Assembly (NCBI GenBank): GCA_017998555.1
Contig: JAGOCU010000091.1
Coordinates: 1 to 6,498 of the forward strand
DNA: 6,498 bases
Direction: 5' to 3'
From: Thermoflexales bacterium
GTDB taxonomy: Bacteria; Chloroflexota; Anaerolineae; J036; Brachytrichaceae
Below are positions 1 to 5,448 of the stretch, piece by piece (positions within the stretch are counted from its first letter, which is position 1; each line of letters starts with the position of its first letter). A program made the position numbers and the translations under genes. Under the pieces are notes generated by a model. It was not told the DNA's origin, did no database searches, and was given only the letters and a program-made list of their open reading frames with translations.

Positions 1-440
1 CGCGGCCGGGCAATGCCGCACAGCACGTACAACGGGATCGAGAGGAGCTCGATGGCCATGAACACCGTCAGCAGGTTCGCCGCATGACCCATCAAGGACA
101 TCCCGGACAGGGCGAACAGGATCAGCGCGTAGAACTCGCCCCGCATGATCCCGCGGGTGGTGTTGTAACGTACGCTGATGGCGATGGTGAGCAGGCCGAT
201 CACCGCGAACAACCCATCCAGAAACAGGGCCACGCCATCGATGGAGACCATCCCGCTGAAGCCTGTCCCCCGCGCCCCCCACAAGGCGACCGCGCTGAGG
301 CCCGCCCCGGCCGCCACAACAGCGGCCAGAACCGCCGTCAACGTCTTGCGTTCACGGGGAATGGCCAGATCAACGAGCAACAGAATCACGCCGCCCAGGC
401 TGAGCACGATGGGCGGGAGTACGGTGAGGAGATCGTTCAT
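1..440 (-). CDS. nuoN: NADH-quinone oxidoreductase subunit N, N-terminal part (cut by window edge)
   Basis: The visible 146 residues are the N-terminal part of an antiporter-like membrane subunit of respiratory complex I, which takes part in proton translocation coupled to quinone reduction. The start (MNDLLTVLPPIVLSLGGVIL) forms the first membrane helix. Further hydrophobic segments lie near residues 35-54, 69-90, 103-118 and 121-142. The segment GEFYALILFALSGMSLM (101-117) followed by IELLSIPLYVL (130-140) is the NuoN signature. Glu131 matches the conserved helix-5 glutamate of the antiporter-like subunits. The ATG at 440 is the first ATG after the ubiB stop in this frame; no good Shine-Dalgarno sequence precedes it, and a TTG at 458 is possible. 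nuoN is normally the last gene of a nuo cluster after nuoM. Here the gene directly upstream is ubiB, so this copy is separated from nuoM on that side. The C-terminus lies outside the window. Confidence 0.93.
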   Translation of the reverse strand, partial: MNDLLTVLPPIVLSLGGVILLLVDLAIPRERKTLTAVLAAVVAAGAGLSAVALWGARGTGFSGMVSIDGVALFLDGLFAVIGLLTIAISVRYNTTRGIMRGEFYALILFALSGMSLMGHAANLLTVFMAIELLSIPLYVLCGIARP

Positions 441-479
441 AGGAATGGCTTGAAGCAAACAAAGATGATGACCGACCGA

Positions 480-2300
480 TTATATGCCGCGCCAGATCAA
501 CCGGCCGAGTCCCAAGCCGGCCAGCGCGATCAAGCCCCAACCCGCCGTGACACCCCCCAGGATCAGGGCAGCCCCCGCGCCTGCGAGACCGGCTGCGGCG
601 ATGCCGAGTCCGAGGCCGGCGCGATCGCCCGCCCGTGCGCCGGGATTGGCTCCCGTGCCGGCGGGCGCGGACTTGACCTCGAGTTGTCCGCTCATCGCCC
701 GATCGAAAAATGCGGCGGACTGACCGGGCGCCCGGGCTAACTGGCCCAGAAGGCGAACGACTTCGGCCAGCAAGGCGCCGGGACTTCCGATGCCAGAGGC
801 CGACACCGCCCCGGTCGCGAAGGGCTGGAGAGAGGTCCAGACATTGAATTCGGGATCCAGGTTCATGCTCATTCCGCTCAGCACGCTGGCGGCCCGACCC
901 AGATACAAGACATTCTGTGGAATCTGAAACGGCAGGGTGAAGAGCAGGTCGCGGAACTGCATGGCAAACGCGAATATCTCGCCGAACCCGGCGCTCGTCA
1001 GGTCGTCCATCGTCTTTCCCCAGTAGCGCTCGAAGGTCAGACTGATGGCTTGTTCGATGCGCGCCAGATCCGCGCCGGGGAGAAAGAATCCCATGCGCTG
1101 TGACGCGCCGGTGATGCGCCCGGGATCCTTCAGGGCCACCCCCAGGATGAGTTCGCGCAGCTCGCGCATCAGGGTCGAGTCCACCCGGCCCATCATGCCG
1201 AAATCGATGAAGACCAGGCGGAACGGGCGCCCCGCGGCTGTGGCTGGCGCGACATCGCGCGGCGCGGGCCGCGCGGACCACCCCGCCATGAAGCCGGCTG
1301 CCAGGGCTGCGGCGCCGTCCCACACCGAGGCAGCGCTGGCGCTGGTCTGGGGCCGCTGCGTGGCCCGGGTCGCGCTTCCGTCCAGCACGGGCTGGGCGAA
1401 GAGGTTGCCAGGATGCGGGTCGGCGTGGAAGAAGCCATCGATCAGAAACTGCTGGAGATAGGTTTCGAAGAGTTTGCGCGCGACGTCCTGTCGCGAGATG
1501 CCTGCTGCCGCGAGCCCGTCGAAGTCGGTGATTTTGATGTATTCGACGTTTTCCAGCGTGAGCACGCGGCGGGTGCTCAAGCGTTTGAACACCCGCGGCA
1601 CAAGCACGCCGGGATCGCTGGCGAAATTGCTGGCGAACGATTCGGCGCTGTGCGCTTCCCGCTCATAATCCAGCTCGTCCAGCACGCCTTCCGAGAATTC
1701 GCGCGCAAGCGCATTCAGATCGGCTCGCTGCCGAATCGGCGGATAACGCTTCAGCCAACCCGCGATGGTCTTCAGCGCGCGCAGGTCTACGGCGACGATC
1801 TCGTCGAGGCGTGGACGCTGCACTTTGACAACAACGCGTTCGCCGGTCTCGCGGATCAGCGCGCGGTGGGCCTGCCCAAATGATGCCGCCGCAATCGGCG
1901 CCATTTCAAACACGTCGAAGCAGGCGGACAACGGCTTGCCGAGTTCGGCTTCGATCACGCTCACCACGTGCTCAGGCGGCTCCGCCGGCACGGCATCCTG
2001 CAAGTCAGCGAGTGATTCGATGACCTCGGGCGGGAGGATGTCGACCCGGCTGCTCAGAAACTGGCCCAGCTTGATCCACACGCCGCCGAGCTCCAGCGCC
2101 AGACTTCGGAATCGACGCGCCAGGGATGTCATCCGGGCGATTCGTCCTTGCCGGGCCCGGCCCGAGCCCAGCAGCCTGGCGATAACGAGTTCCCACCAGA
2201 TGAAGCTGGCGATCATGCGCGCGCCGAACCAAAGCGCCCGCTGCAAGCGCCGGCGCAAATCGGACGGAAGGCGGCGGGGAAGGTCGGGTTGCATGGTCAT
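480..2300 (-). CDS. ubiB: ABC1/AarF/UbiB-family atypical protein kinase
   Basis: A 606-residue member of the ABC1/ADCK/UbiB family, membrane-associated atypical kinases or ATPases linked to quinone biosynthesis and lipid handling. All family marks are visible in order: KLGQ of the KxGQ N-lobe motif (77-80, then FLSSRVDILP), the alanine-rich loop AAASFGQAHRA (137-147), the nucleotide-binding Lys in VVVKVQRP (Lys159), the EFSEGVLDELDYEREA helix (201-216), the catalytic loop HADPHPGN (292-299) and the metal-binding DFG (366-368). Between HADPHPGN and DFG lies an Ala/Pro/Ser/Thr-rich insert of about 55 residues (304-358), where typical UbiB proteins have roughly ten. The C-terminus (about 567-603) is hydrophobic and Gly/Ala-rich, matching the family's one or two C-terminal membrane helices. 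The start at 2300 has AGG six bases upstream; Met3 is an alternative. nuoN follows after 39 bases and is probably co-transcribed. The physiological substrate cannot be read from sequence. Confidence 0.94.
   Translation of the reverse strand: MTMQPDLPRRLPSDLRRRLQRALWFGARMIASFIWWELVIARLLGSGRARQGRIARMTSLARRFRSLALELGGVWIKLGQFLSSRVDILPPEVIESLADLQDAVPAEPPEHVVSVIEAELGKPLSACFDVFEMAPIAAASFGQAHRALIRETGERVVVKVQRPRLDEIVAVDLRALKTIAGWLKRYPPIRQRADLNALAREFSEGVLDELDYEREAHSAESFASNFASDPGVLVPRVFKRLSTRRVLTLENVEYIKITDFDGLAAAGISRQDVARKLFETYLQQFLIDGFFHADPHPGNLFAQPVLDGSATRATQRPQTSASAASVWDGAAALAAGFMAGWSARPAPRDVAPATAAGRPFRLVFIDFGMMGRVDSTLMRELRELILGVALKDPGRITGASQRMGFFLPGADLARIEQAISLTFERYWGKTMDDLTSAGFGEIFAFAMQFRDLLFTLPFQIPQNVLYLGRAASVLSGMSMNLDPEFNVWTSLQPFATGAVSASGIGSPGALLAEVVRLLGQLARAPGQSAAFFDRAMSGQLEVKSAPAGTGANPGARAGDRAGLGLGIAAAGLAGAGAALILGGVTAGWGLIALAGLGLGRLIWRGI
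1227..1391 (-). other. Low-complexity insert in the UbiB kinase between catalytic loop and DFG
   Basis: Residues about 304-358 of the UbiB-like protein separate HADPHPGNL from FRLVFIDFG. The stretch is rich in Ala, Ser, Thr, Arg and Pro, with a short hydrophobic core (AAALAAGFMAGW). It stays in frame and both flanking motifs are intact, so it is an insertion in the protein and not a frameshift. Its role is unknown. Confidence 0.75.
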
Positions 2301-2418
2301 GCATGCCTGATTCTAGGCCTGCTCGGCACTTTCGAGCCTGCGCTTTCGGGTTATAGTTGGCAACGCTCATGACCGCATCAGGGAAAGCATCAAACACAAG
2401 ACATAGGAGCATCGATTA
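2301..2418. promoter_or_regulatory. Divergent ubiB / mscL promoter region
   Basis: This 118-base spacer lies between the divergent start codons of ubiB and mscL and must hold both promoters. The best -10 candidates overlap each other: TATAGT at 2352-2357 reading toward mscL, and TATAAC (complement of 2350-2355) reading toward ubiB. Each matches five of six bases of the TATAAT consensus. The -35 boxes are weak; TTTCGA at 2330-2335 sits 16 bases from the mscL -10. The mscL Shine-Dalgarno sequence AGGAG is at 2405-2409. The -10 calls are tentative. Confidence 0.4.
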
Positions 2419-2775
2419 ATGAACAAACCCACACTTCCTCAGCCGAAAGGCATCGCCGGCGAGTTCCAGCGTTTCCTCACCAAGACCAATGCCATCGCGC
2501 TGGCCATCGGCATCATCATTGGCGGAGCCGCCACCAAACTCGTCAGCGCCCTCGTCGACGACCTGATCAATCCGCTGATTGGCGCCGTCCTCGGCAATGT
2601 TGATCTGTCGAACCTCAAAATCGTGCTGGGCACAACGAAAGCCGCTGACGGAACGACCCTGCAAAACGCAATCCTGTACGGCAGTTTCATCAGCACGCTC
2701 ATTGACTTTGTCATCATCATGGCGGTCGTCTTTGTTCTGATCAAGATCTTCGCCAAAGACACTCTGGACAAGTAG
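2419..2775 (+). CDS. mscL: Large-conductance mechanosensitive channel MscL, short form
   Basis: A 118-residue inner-membrane channel subunit of the MscL family, which forms a homo-oligomeric pore opening under membrane tension to release solutes during hypo-osmotic shock. After an N-terminal amphipathic stretch (GEFQRFLTKTN, 14-24), TM1 (about 25-47) carries the conserved pore-lining pattern ALAIGIIIGGAATKLVSALVDDLINPLIG. A periplasmic loop follows with VDLSNLKIVLG (61-71), then YGSFISTLIDFVIIMAVVFVLIK (87-109) as TM2. The chain stops about nine residues after TM2, so the C-terminal cytoplasmic helix present in typical 130-150-residue members is missing. The start is supported by AGGAG nine bases upstream. 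The gene is divergent from ubiB; a hairpin and a small gene on the same strand follow it. Confidence 0.93.
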   Translation: MNKPTLPQPKGIAGEFQRFLTKTNAIALAIGIIIGGAATKLVSALVDDLINPLIGAVLGNVDLSNLKIVLGTTKAADGTTLQNAILYGSFISTLIDFVIIMAVVFVLIKIFAKDTLDK

Positions 2776-2832
2776 GCCCGGATCAGCGGTCGAGCAAGCT
2801 GCGGCGCCGGCGTGGCCGTGCTGAAATGTACC

Positions 2833-2879
2833 GGGTGAGATCACGATCCCGCGCGATTCTCGGGATCGTGACCTCACCC
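2833..2879. repeat. 19-bp stem hairpin between mscL and the small downstream gene
   Basis: Left arm 2833-2851 and right arm 2861-2879 pair at 18 of 19 positions (A2840 opposite C2872 is the mismatch), around the nine-base loop CGCGATTCT. There is no T-run on either side, so it is not a classical intrinsic terminator. It lies 57 bases after the mscL stop and seven bases before the next gene's Shine-Dalgarno sequence. It could be a processing or mRNA-stabilising hairpin, a weak terminator, an operator, or a palindromic repeat. The pairing is certain; the role is not. Confidence 0.8.
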
Positions 2880-2899
2880 AGACCCAAAGGAGTACTGAC

Positions 2900-3100
2900 A
2901 TGGATGAACTGATCAAGACTGTTTCCGAGAAGACCGGACTGCCGCCCGCGGCTGCCAGGCAGGCTGCCGAAGCGGTATTGGCGTTTCTCAAGGACAAACT
3001 GCCCGCGCCGATCGCGGGCCAGATCGACGGCGTGCTGTCCGGCAAGGGCCCGGATCTTGGCGCCGCGGCGGGCGCGCTGGGCGGTCTGTTCGGAAGATAG
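2900..3100 (+). CDS. Small conserved-looking helical protein of unknown function (66 aa)
   Basis: I do not recognise a firm family. The first 50 residues read as two or three amphipathic helices: MDELIKTVSEKTGLPPAAARQ, then AAEAVLAFLKDKLPAPIAGQ, then IDGVLSGKG. The tail (about 52-66) is Gly/Ala-rich and ends in GALGGLFGR. The pattern of an N-terminal xTGLPxxxA helix followed by FLKDKLPxPIAxQIDxVL resembles small DUF2267- or DUF2780-like proteins, but that assignment is a guess. It has no signal peptide or membrane helix. Translation is well supported by a strong Shine-Dalgarno sequence, AAAGGAG (2886-2892), seven bases before the ATG. The gene follows mscL on the same strand after 124 bases and ends just before a strong terminator, so it is probably expressed, either with mscL or from its own promoter. 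Confidence 0.8.
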   Translation: MDELIKTVSEKTGLPPAAARQAAEAVLAFLKDKLPAPIAGQIDGVLSGKGPDLGAAAGALGGLFGR

Positions 3101-3112
3101 AGCAGATCGTTG

Positions 3113-3159
3113 GGCAAAGCGGGCGCCTGTGTCCGGGCAGGCGCCCGCTTTGCCGTTTT
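3113..3159 (+). terminator. Intrinsic terminator after the 66-aa gene
   Basis: A perfect 17-bp GC-rich stem (3113-3129 with 3138-3154) encloses the eight-base loop TGTCCGGG and is followed by TTTT at 3156-3159. It begins 12 bases after the stop codon of the small gene. malQ on the other strand ends at 3159, so its stop codon abuts the T-tract. Reading leftward there is no T-run after the stem, so efficient termination of malQ here is less certain. Confidence 0.85.
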
Positions 3160-4646
3160 CAGGGCGCGCGGCCGTAGGTTTCGGTCATCGTCCTCAGTCT
3201 CTGGGCAATATCGCCGCTCAGCATGCCCGGTGTGAAACGCCAGCCCCAGTTCCCGCCGGCGCGGCCGGGCAGATTCATGCGGGCCTCGGCCCCCAGCCCC
3301 ATCAGGTCCTGCAAGGTGAAGACGACGGTTGAGGCCACGGAGACCGAGAGCGCCCGAATCAGATCCCACGCAATATCGGCGCCGCTGGTTCCGGTGTAGT
3401 TCGTCACCTGAGCCCGGGTCGGCCCGTCGAGGGTCGCCCACCATCCCAGCGTGGTGTCGTTGTCATGCGTGCCGACATAGGCGACGGTGTTGGGGACGTA
3501 GTTGTGGGGAAGGAAGGCCGAGGCGGTATCGGCGACGAATGCGAACTGCAGCACGCGCATGCCCGGAAAGCCGCACGCATTGCGCAACGCCTCAACTTCA
3601 GGCGTGATCAGTCCCAGATCCTCGGCGATGATGGGCAGCCCGCCAAGCGCCCGTTCGATGGCCTGGAACAGCTCGAGCCCCGGGCCCTTGACCCAGCGGC
3701 CCTTCATGGCGGTCGGCTCGGATGCCGGAACTTCCCAGAACGCCTCAAAGCCGCGAAAGTGATCGATCCGGAGCACGTCATACAGGCCAAACGCCGCTTT
3801 GCAGCGCTCGATCCACCACGCGAATCCGCGGCGCTGCATGACTTCCCAGCGATACAGGGGATTGCCCCAGCGTTGACCGGTCGGGCTGAAGTAATCGGGC
3901 GGCACGCCGGCAATGACGGTGGGCTGTAGCGCCTCGTCAAAGTGGAACTCGTCCCGGTGCGACCAGGCGTCGGCGCTGTCAAAGGCGACAAAGATGGGGA
4001 TATCGCCGACGATCTTCACGCCGCGCTCATTCGCATAGGCACGGAGGGCTGACCATTGCCGGAAGAACTGATACTGGTAGTACTGCTGGGCCTCGATCGG
4101 GTCGGCCAGGCGTTCGCGCCATTCGCGCAGCGCCGCTGGCTCGTGCCGGGCGATGTCGGATTCCCACGTGTTCCAGACATTTCCATTGTGGGCATCCTTG
4201 ATGGCGATAAAGAGGGCGTAATCGTCGAGCCAGCTCGCGTTTTCGGCGCAAAATCGGGCAAATTCCTGGCGCTGCCCGGCGCTCGCGCCCGCCGCAAACC
4301 GGTCGTACGATTTGCGCAAAATCGCCTTCTTGTAGTTGATCACGGGCCCGAAATCGACTTTTGCATCCGGGAAGGTAGGCGCGTCAGCCAGGTCTTCGGC
4401 CGTCAACGCGCCATCCCGCGTCAACGCGTCGAGCCCGATCAACAACGGGTTGCCTGCAAACGCCGAGAAGCACTGATACGGGGAGTCGCCGTAGCCGGTC
4501 GGACCCAGCGGCATCACCTGCCACAGCGTCTGACCCGCTGAAACGAGCCAGTCGACAAAGCGATAGGCTTCGTCGCTGAACTCGCCAATGCCAAAGCGGC
4601 CGGGAAGGGATGTGGGGTGGAGGAGTACGCCGCTGGTTCTGTTCAT
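3159..4646 (-). CDS. malQ: 4-alpha-glucanotransferase (amylomaltase, GH77)
   Basis: A 495-residue cytoplasmic glycoside hydrolase family 77 enzyme that transfers alpha-1,4-glucan segments between maltooligosaccharides, serving maltodextrin or glycogen metabolism. The N-terminus (MNRTSGVLLHPTSLPGRFGIG) is typical. Catalytic residues are all present: nucleophile Asp295 in LRIDHFRG, acid/base Glu342 in IIAEDLG and the stabilising Asp395 in GTHDNDT. The substrate-binding 250s loop, GVPPDYFSPTGQRWGNPLY, is at about 247-265. The spacing matches Thermus-type amylomaltases of about 500 residues, without the long N-terminal extension of the Escherichia coli enzyme. The frame stays open to 4685, but those extra codons come from the adjacent palindrome and resemble nothing in the family, so I chose the ATG at 4646. 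A GTG three codons upstream is an alternative. No clear Shine-Dalgarno sequence precedes it. The gene is divergent from the signal peptidase-like gene. Confidence 0.96.
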   Translation of the reverse strand: MNRTSGVLLHPTSLPGRFGIGEFSDEAYRFVDWLVSAGQTLWQVMPLGPTGYGDSPYQCFSAFAGNPLLIGLDALTRDGALTAEDLADAPTFPDAKVDFGPVINYKKAILRKSYDRFAAGASAGQRQEFARFCAENASWLDDYALFIAIKDAHNGNVWNTWESDIARHEPAALREWRERLADPIEAQQYYQYQFFRQWSALRAYANERGVKIVGDIPIFVAFDSADAWSHRDEFHFDEALQPTVIAGVPPDYFSPTGQRWGNPLYRWEVMQRRGFAWWIERCKAAFGLYDVLRIDHFRGFEAFWEVPASEPTAMKGRWVKGPGLELFQAIERALGGLPIIAEDLGLITPEVEALRNACGFPGMRVLQFAFVADTASAFLPHNYVPNTVAYVGTHDNDTTLGWWATLDGPTRAQVTNYTGTSGADIAWDLIRALSVSVASTVVFTLQDLMGLGAEARMNLPGRAGGNWGWRFTPGMLSGDIAQRLRTMTETYGRAP

Positions 4647-4656
4647 GGGGATCACT

Positions 4657-4714
4657 TTTGGAGGCGATATGCCCTGGCCCGGCATATGCCGGGCCAGGGC
4701 ATATCGCCTCCAAA
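4657..4714. repeat. Perfect 58-bp palindrome in the malQ / signal peptidase-like spacer
   Basis: Bases 4657-4685 are the exact reverse complement of 4686-4714: 29-base arms with no spacer, centred on GGCATATGCC. Within each half, ATATGCC (4667-4673) can also pair with GGCATAT (4681-4687), so the element can form one long hairpin or cruciform or two smaller hairpins. It starts ten bases upstream of the malQ ATG and ends 51 bases upstream of the lepB-like ATG, so it lies in both 5' regions. Each strand reads GGAGG, four bases, then ATG. It could be a divergent operator, a 5'-UTR structure or a REP-like repeat. The symmetry is certain; the function is unknown. Confidence 0.93.
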
Positions 4715-4765
4715 TGGAAGCAGGGTTGGGATCGAACCAATTCTAACGGTAAACTTCGGGATTCC

Positions 4766-5371
4766 ATGAGTTCGCTTCCCGCGCTGCCGGATGAAGAAAC
4801 CGCCGAGTCTGGGGTCGTCGATGCGCAATCGCGTCCCACGCGCTCGCTGTGGATGGCGGCGCTCGAGATTATCCTGGCCGGGTTGATCCTGGTGGGAATC
4901 AGCCAGAGCCTGATCGCGAACCTCGACGTGGGCGACGAGGGCATGCGTCCCGCCATCACACCCGAACAGCAGATCCTCGTCAGCCGGTTGAGCTATCTCC
5001 TCGCGCCGCCTCAGCGGGGCGACCTCGTCGCGGTTCGGATTCCCACCAATCCAGGCCGTTCGGCCGCGCGCCGAATCGTGGGTCTGCCCGGTGAAAAAAT
5101 AGACCTGCGGGGCACCCAGCTGTTCGTGGATGGCCAGCCGTTGAACGAGCCTTATCTCCCCAGCGCCATCATTGGCGCCGGCACCCCGGTATCTCTAACG
5201 ATTGAAGTCAACCTAAAAGCTGATCAGTATTTTGTTCTGAGCGACAATCGCGCCTTTTTTGTGGATAGCCGGGTGTGGGGGGCGGTCGCGGCGGACGCAA
5301 TCGTGGGCCGGGTCTGGTTCTCGTACTGGCCGTCCGATCGGCTCGGATTCATTCGACGCGATAAGCCATAG
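4766..5371 (+). CDS. lepB: Signal peptidase I-like protein lacking the Ser-Lys catalytic dyad
   Basis: A 201-residue S26-family protein. It has a short cytoplasmic N-terminus, one membrane helix (about 29-52, LWMAALEIILAGLILVGISQSLI) and then the extracytoplasmic peptidase fold. Family boxes are present: box B-like VGDEGMRPAI (55-64), box C-like ILVSRLSYLLAPPQRGDLVAVRIP (70-93), box D-like ARRIVGLPGEKI (101-112) and box E-like LSDNRAFFVDSRVWGAV (158-174). Active members have Ser-Met in box B and Lys-Arg in box D. Here these are Gly59-Met60 (codon GGC, 4940-4942) and Arg102-Arg103 (CGC, 5069-5071). The usual GDNR is SDNR. With nucleophile and general base both replaced, it is predicted not to cleave signal peptides. 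The frame is otherwise intact, so it is a probable pseudoenzyme and not a decayed gene. The ATG at 4766 begins the natural N-terminus; its Shine-Dalgarno sequence is weak. Palindromes flank the gene on both sides. Confidence 0.88.
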   Translation: MSSLPALPDEETAESGVVDAQSRPTRSLWMAALEIILAGLILVGISQSLIANLDVGDEGMRPAITPEQQILVSRLSYLLAPPQRGDLVAVRIPTNPGRSAARRIVGLPGEKIDLRGTQLFVDGQPLNEPYLPSAIIGAGTPVSLTIEVNLKADQYFVLSDNRAFFVDSRVWGAVAADAIVGRVWFSYWPSDRLGFIRRDKP

Positions 5372-5384
5372 CCATCAAAACCTA

Positions 5385-5444
5385 TTCCCGAAGGTGATAT
5401 CCCCCGGCGGAGCCGGGGGATATCACCTTCGGGAACAAGTTTTT
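5385..5444. terminator. Bidirectional terminator hairpin between convergent genes
   Basis: A perfect 24-bp stem (5385-5408 with 5412-5435) closes on the three-base loop GGA. Reading rightward it is followed by CAAG and then TTTTT (5440-5444); reading leftward it is followed by TAGG and then TTTT (complement of 5377-5380). It lies 13 bases after the lepB-like stop codon and 13 bases before the ALDH stop codon at 5449. This fits a shared terminator for two convergent genes. Its arm contains AGGTGATATCCCC, close to AGGCGATATGCCC in the 58-bp palindrome upstream of the same gene. Confidence 0.85.
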
Positions 5445-5448
5445 GGGG

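Noticed and set aside
84..1323. Long open frames opposite and across nuoN and ubiB (84-740 plus, 370-1323 minus, and others)
   Set aside because: They are rich in Arg, Pro and Gly, show no domain, and lie in other frames of two well-recognised genes. They are GC-driven shadows.
2416..3444. 342-codon open frame on the minus strand across mscL, the small gene and the end of malQ
   Set aside because: It lies antisense to mscL and the small gene and out of frame with malQ, with low-complexity composition and no recognisable motif.
4647..4685. Upstream extension of malQ to an ATG at 4685
   Set aside because: The added residues derive from the palindrome and do not match the GH77 N-terminus, which begins naturally at 4646.
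4610..4765. Upstream extension of the lepB-like gene to 4610
   Set aside because: It would overlap the malQ start and translate the palindrome. The extra residues do not resemble a signal peptidase N-terminus, and the anchor helix is complete from 4766.
4711..4780. tRNA-like sequence on the minus strand (GGTTCGATCCC, with GGAAGC and GCTTCC able to pair as an acceptor stem)
   Set aside because: The span between the stems is about eight bases too short, the T-arm is offset from the acceptor stem, no anticodon arm is convincing, and it overlaps the lepB-like start. Probably chance.
4657..5435. CRISPR or insertion sequence suggested by the large inverted repeats
   Set aside because: There is no array of evenly spaced direct repeats and no transposase. 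The palindromes are single, spacer-less structures.
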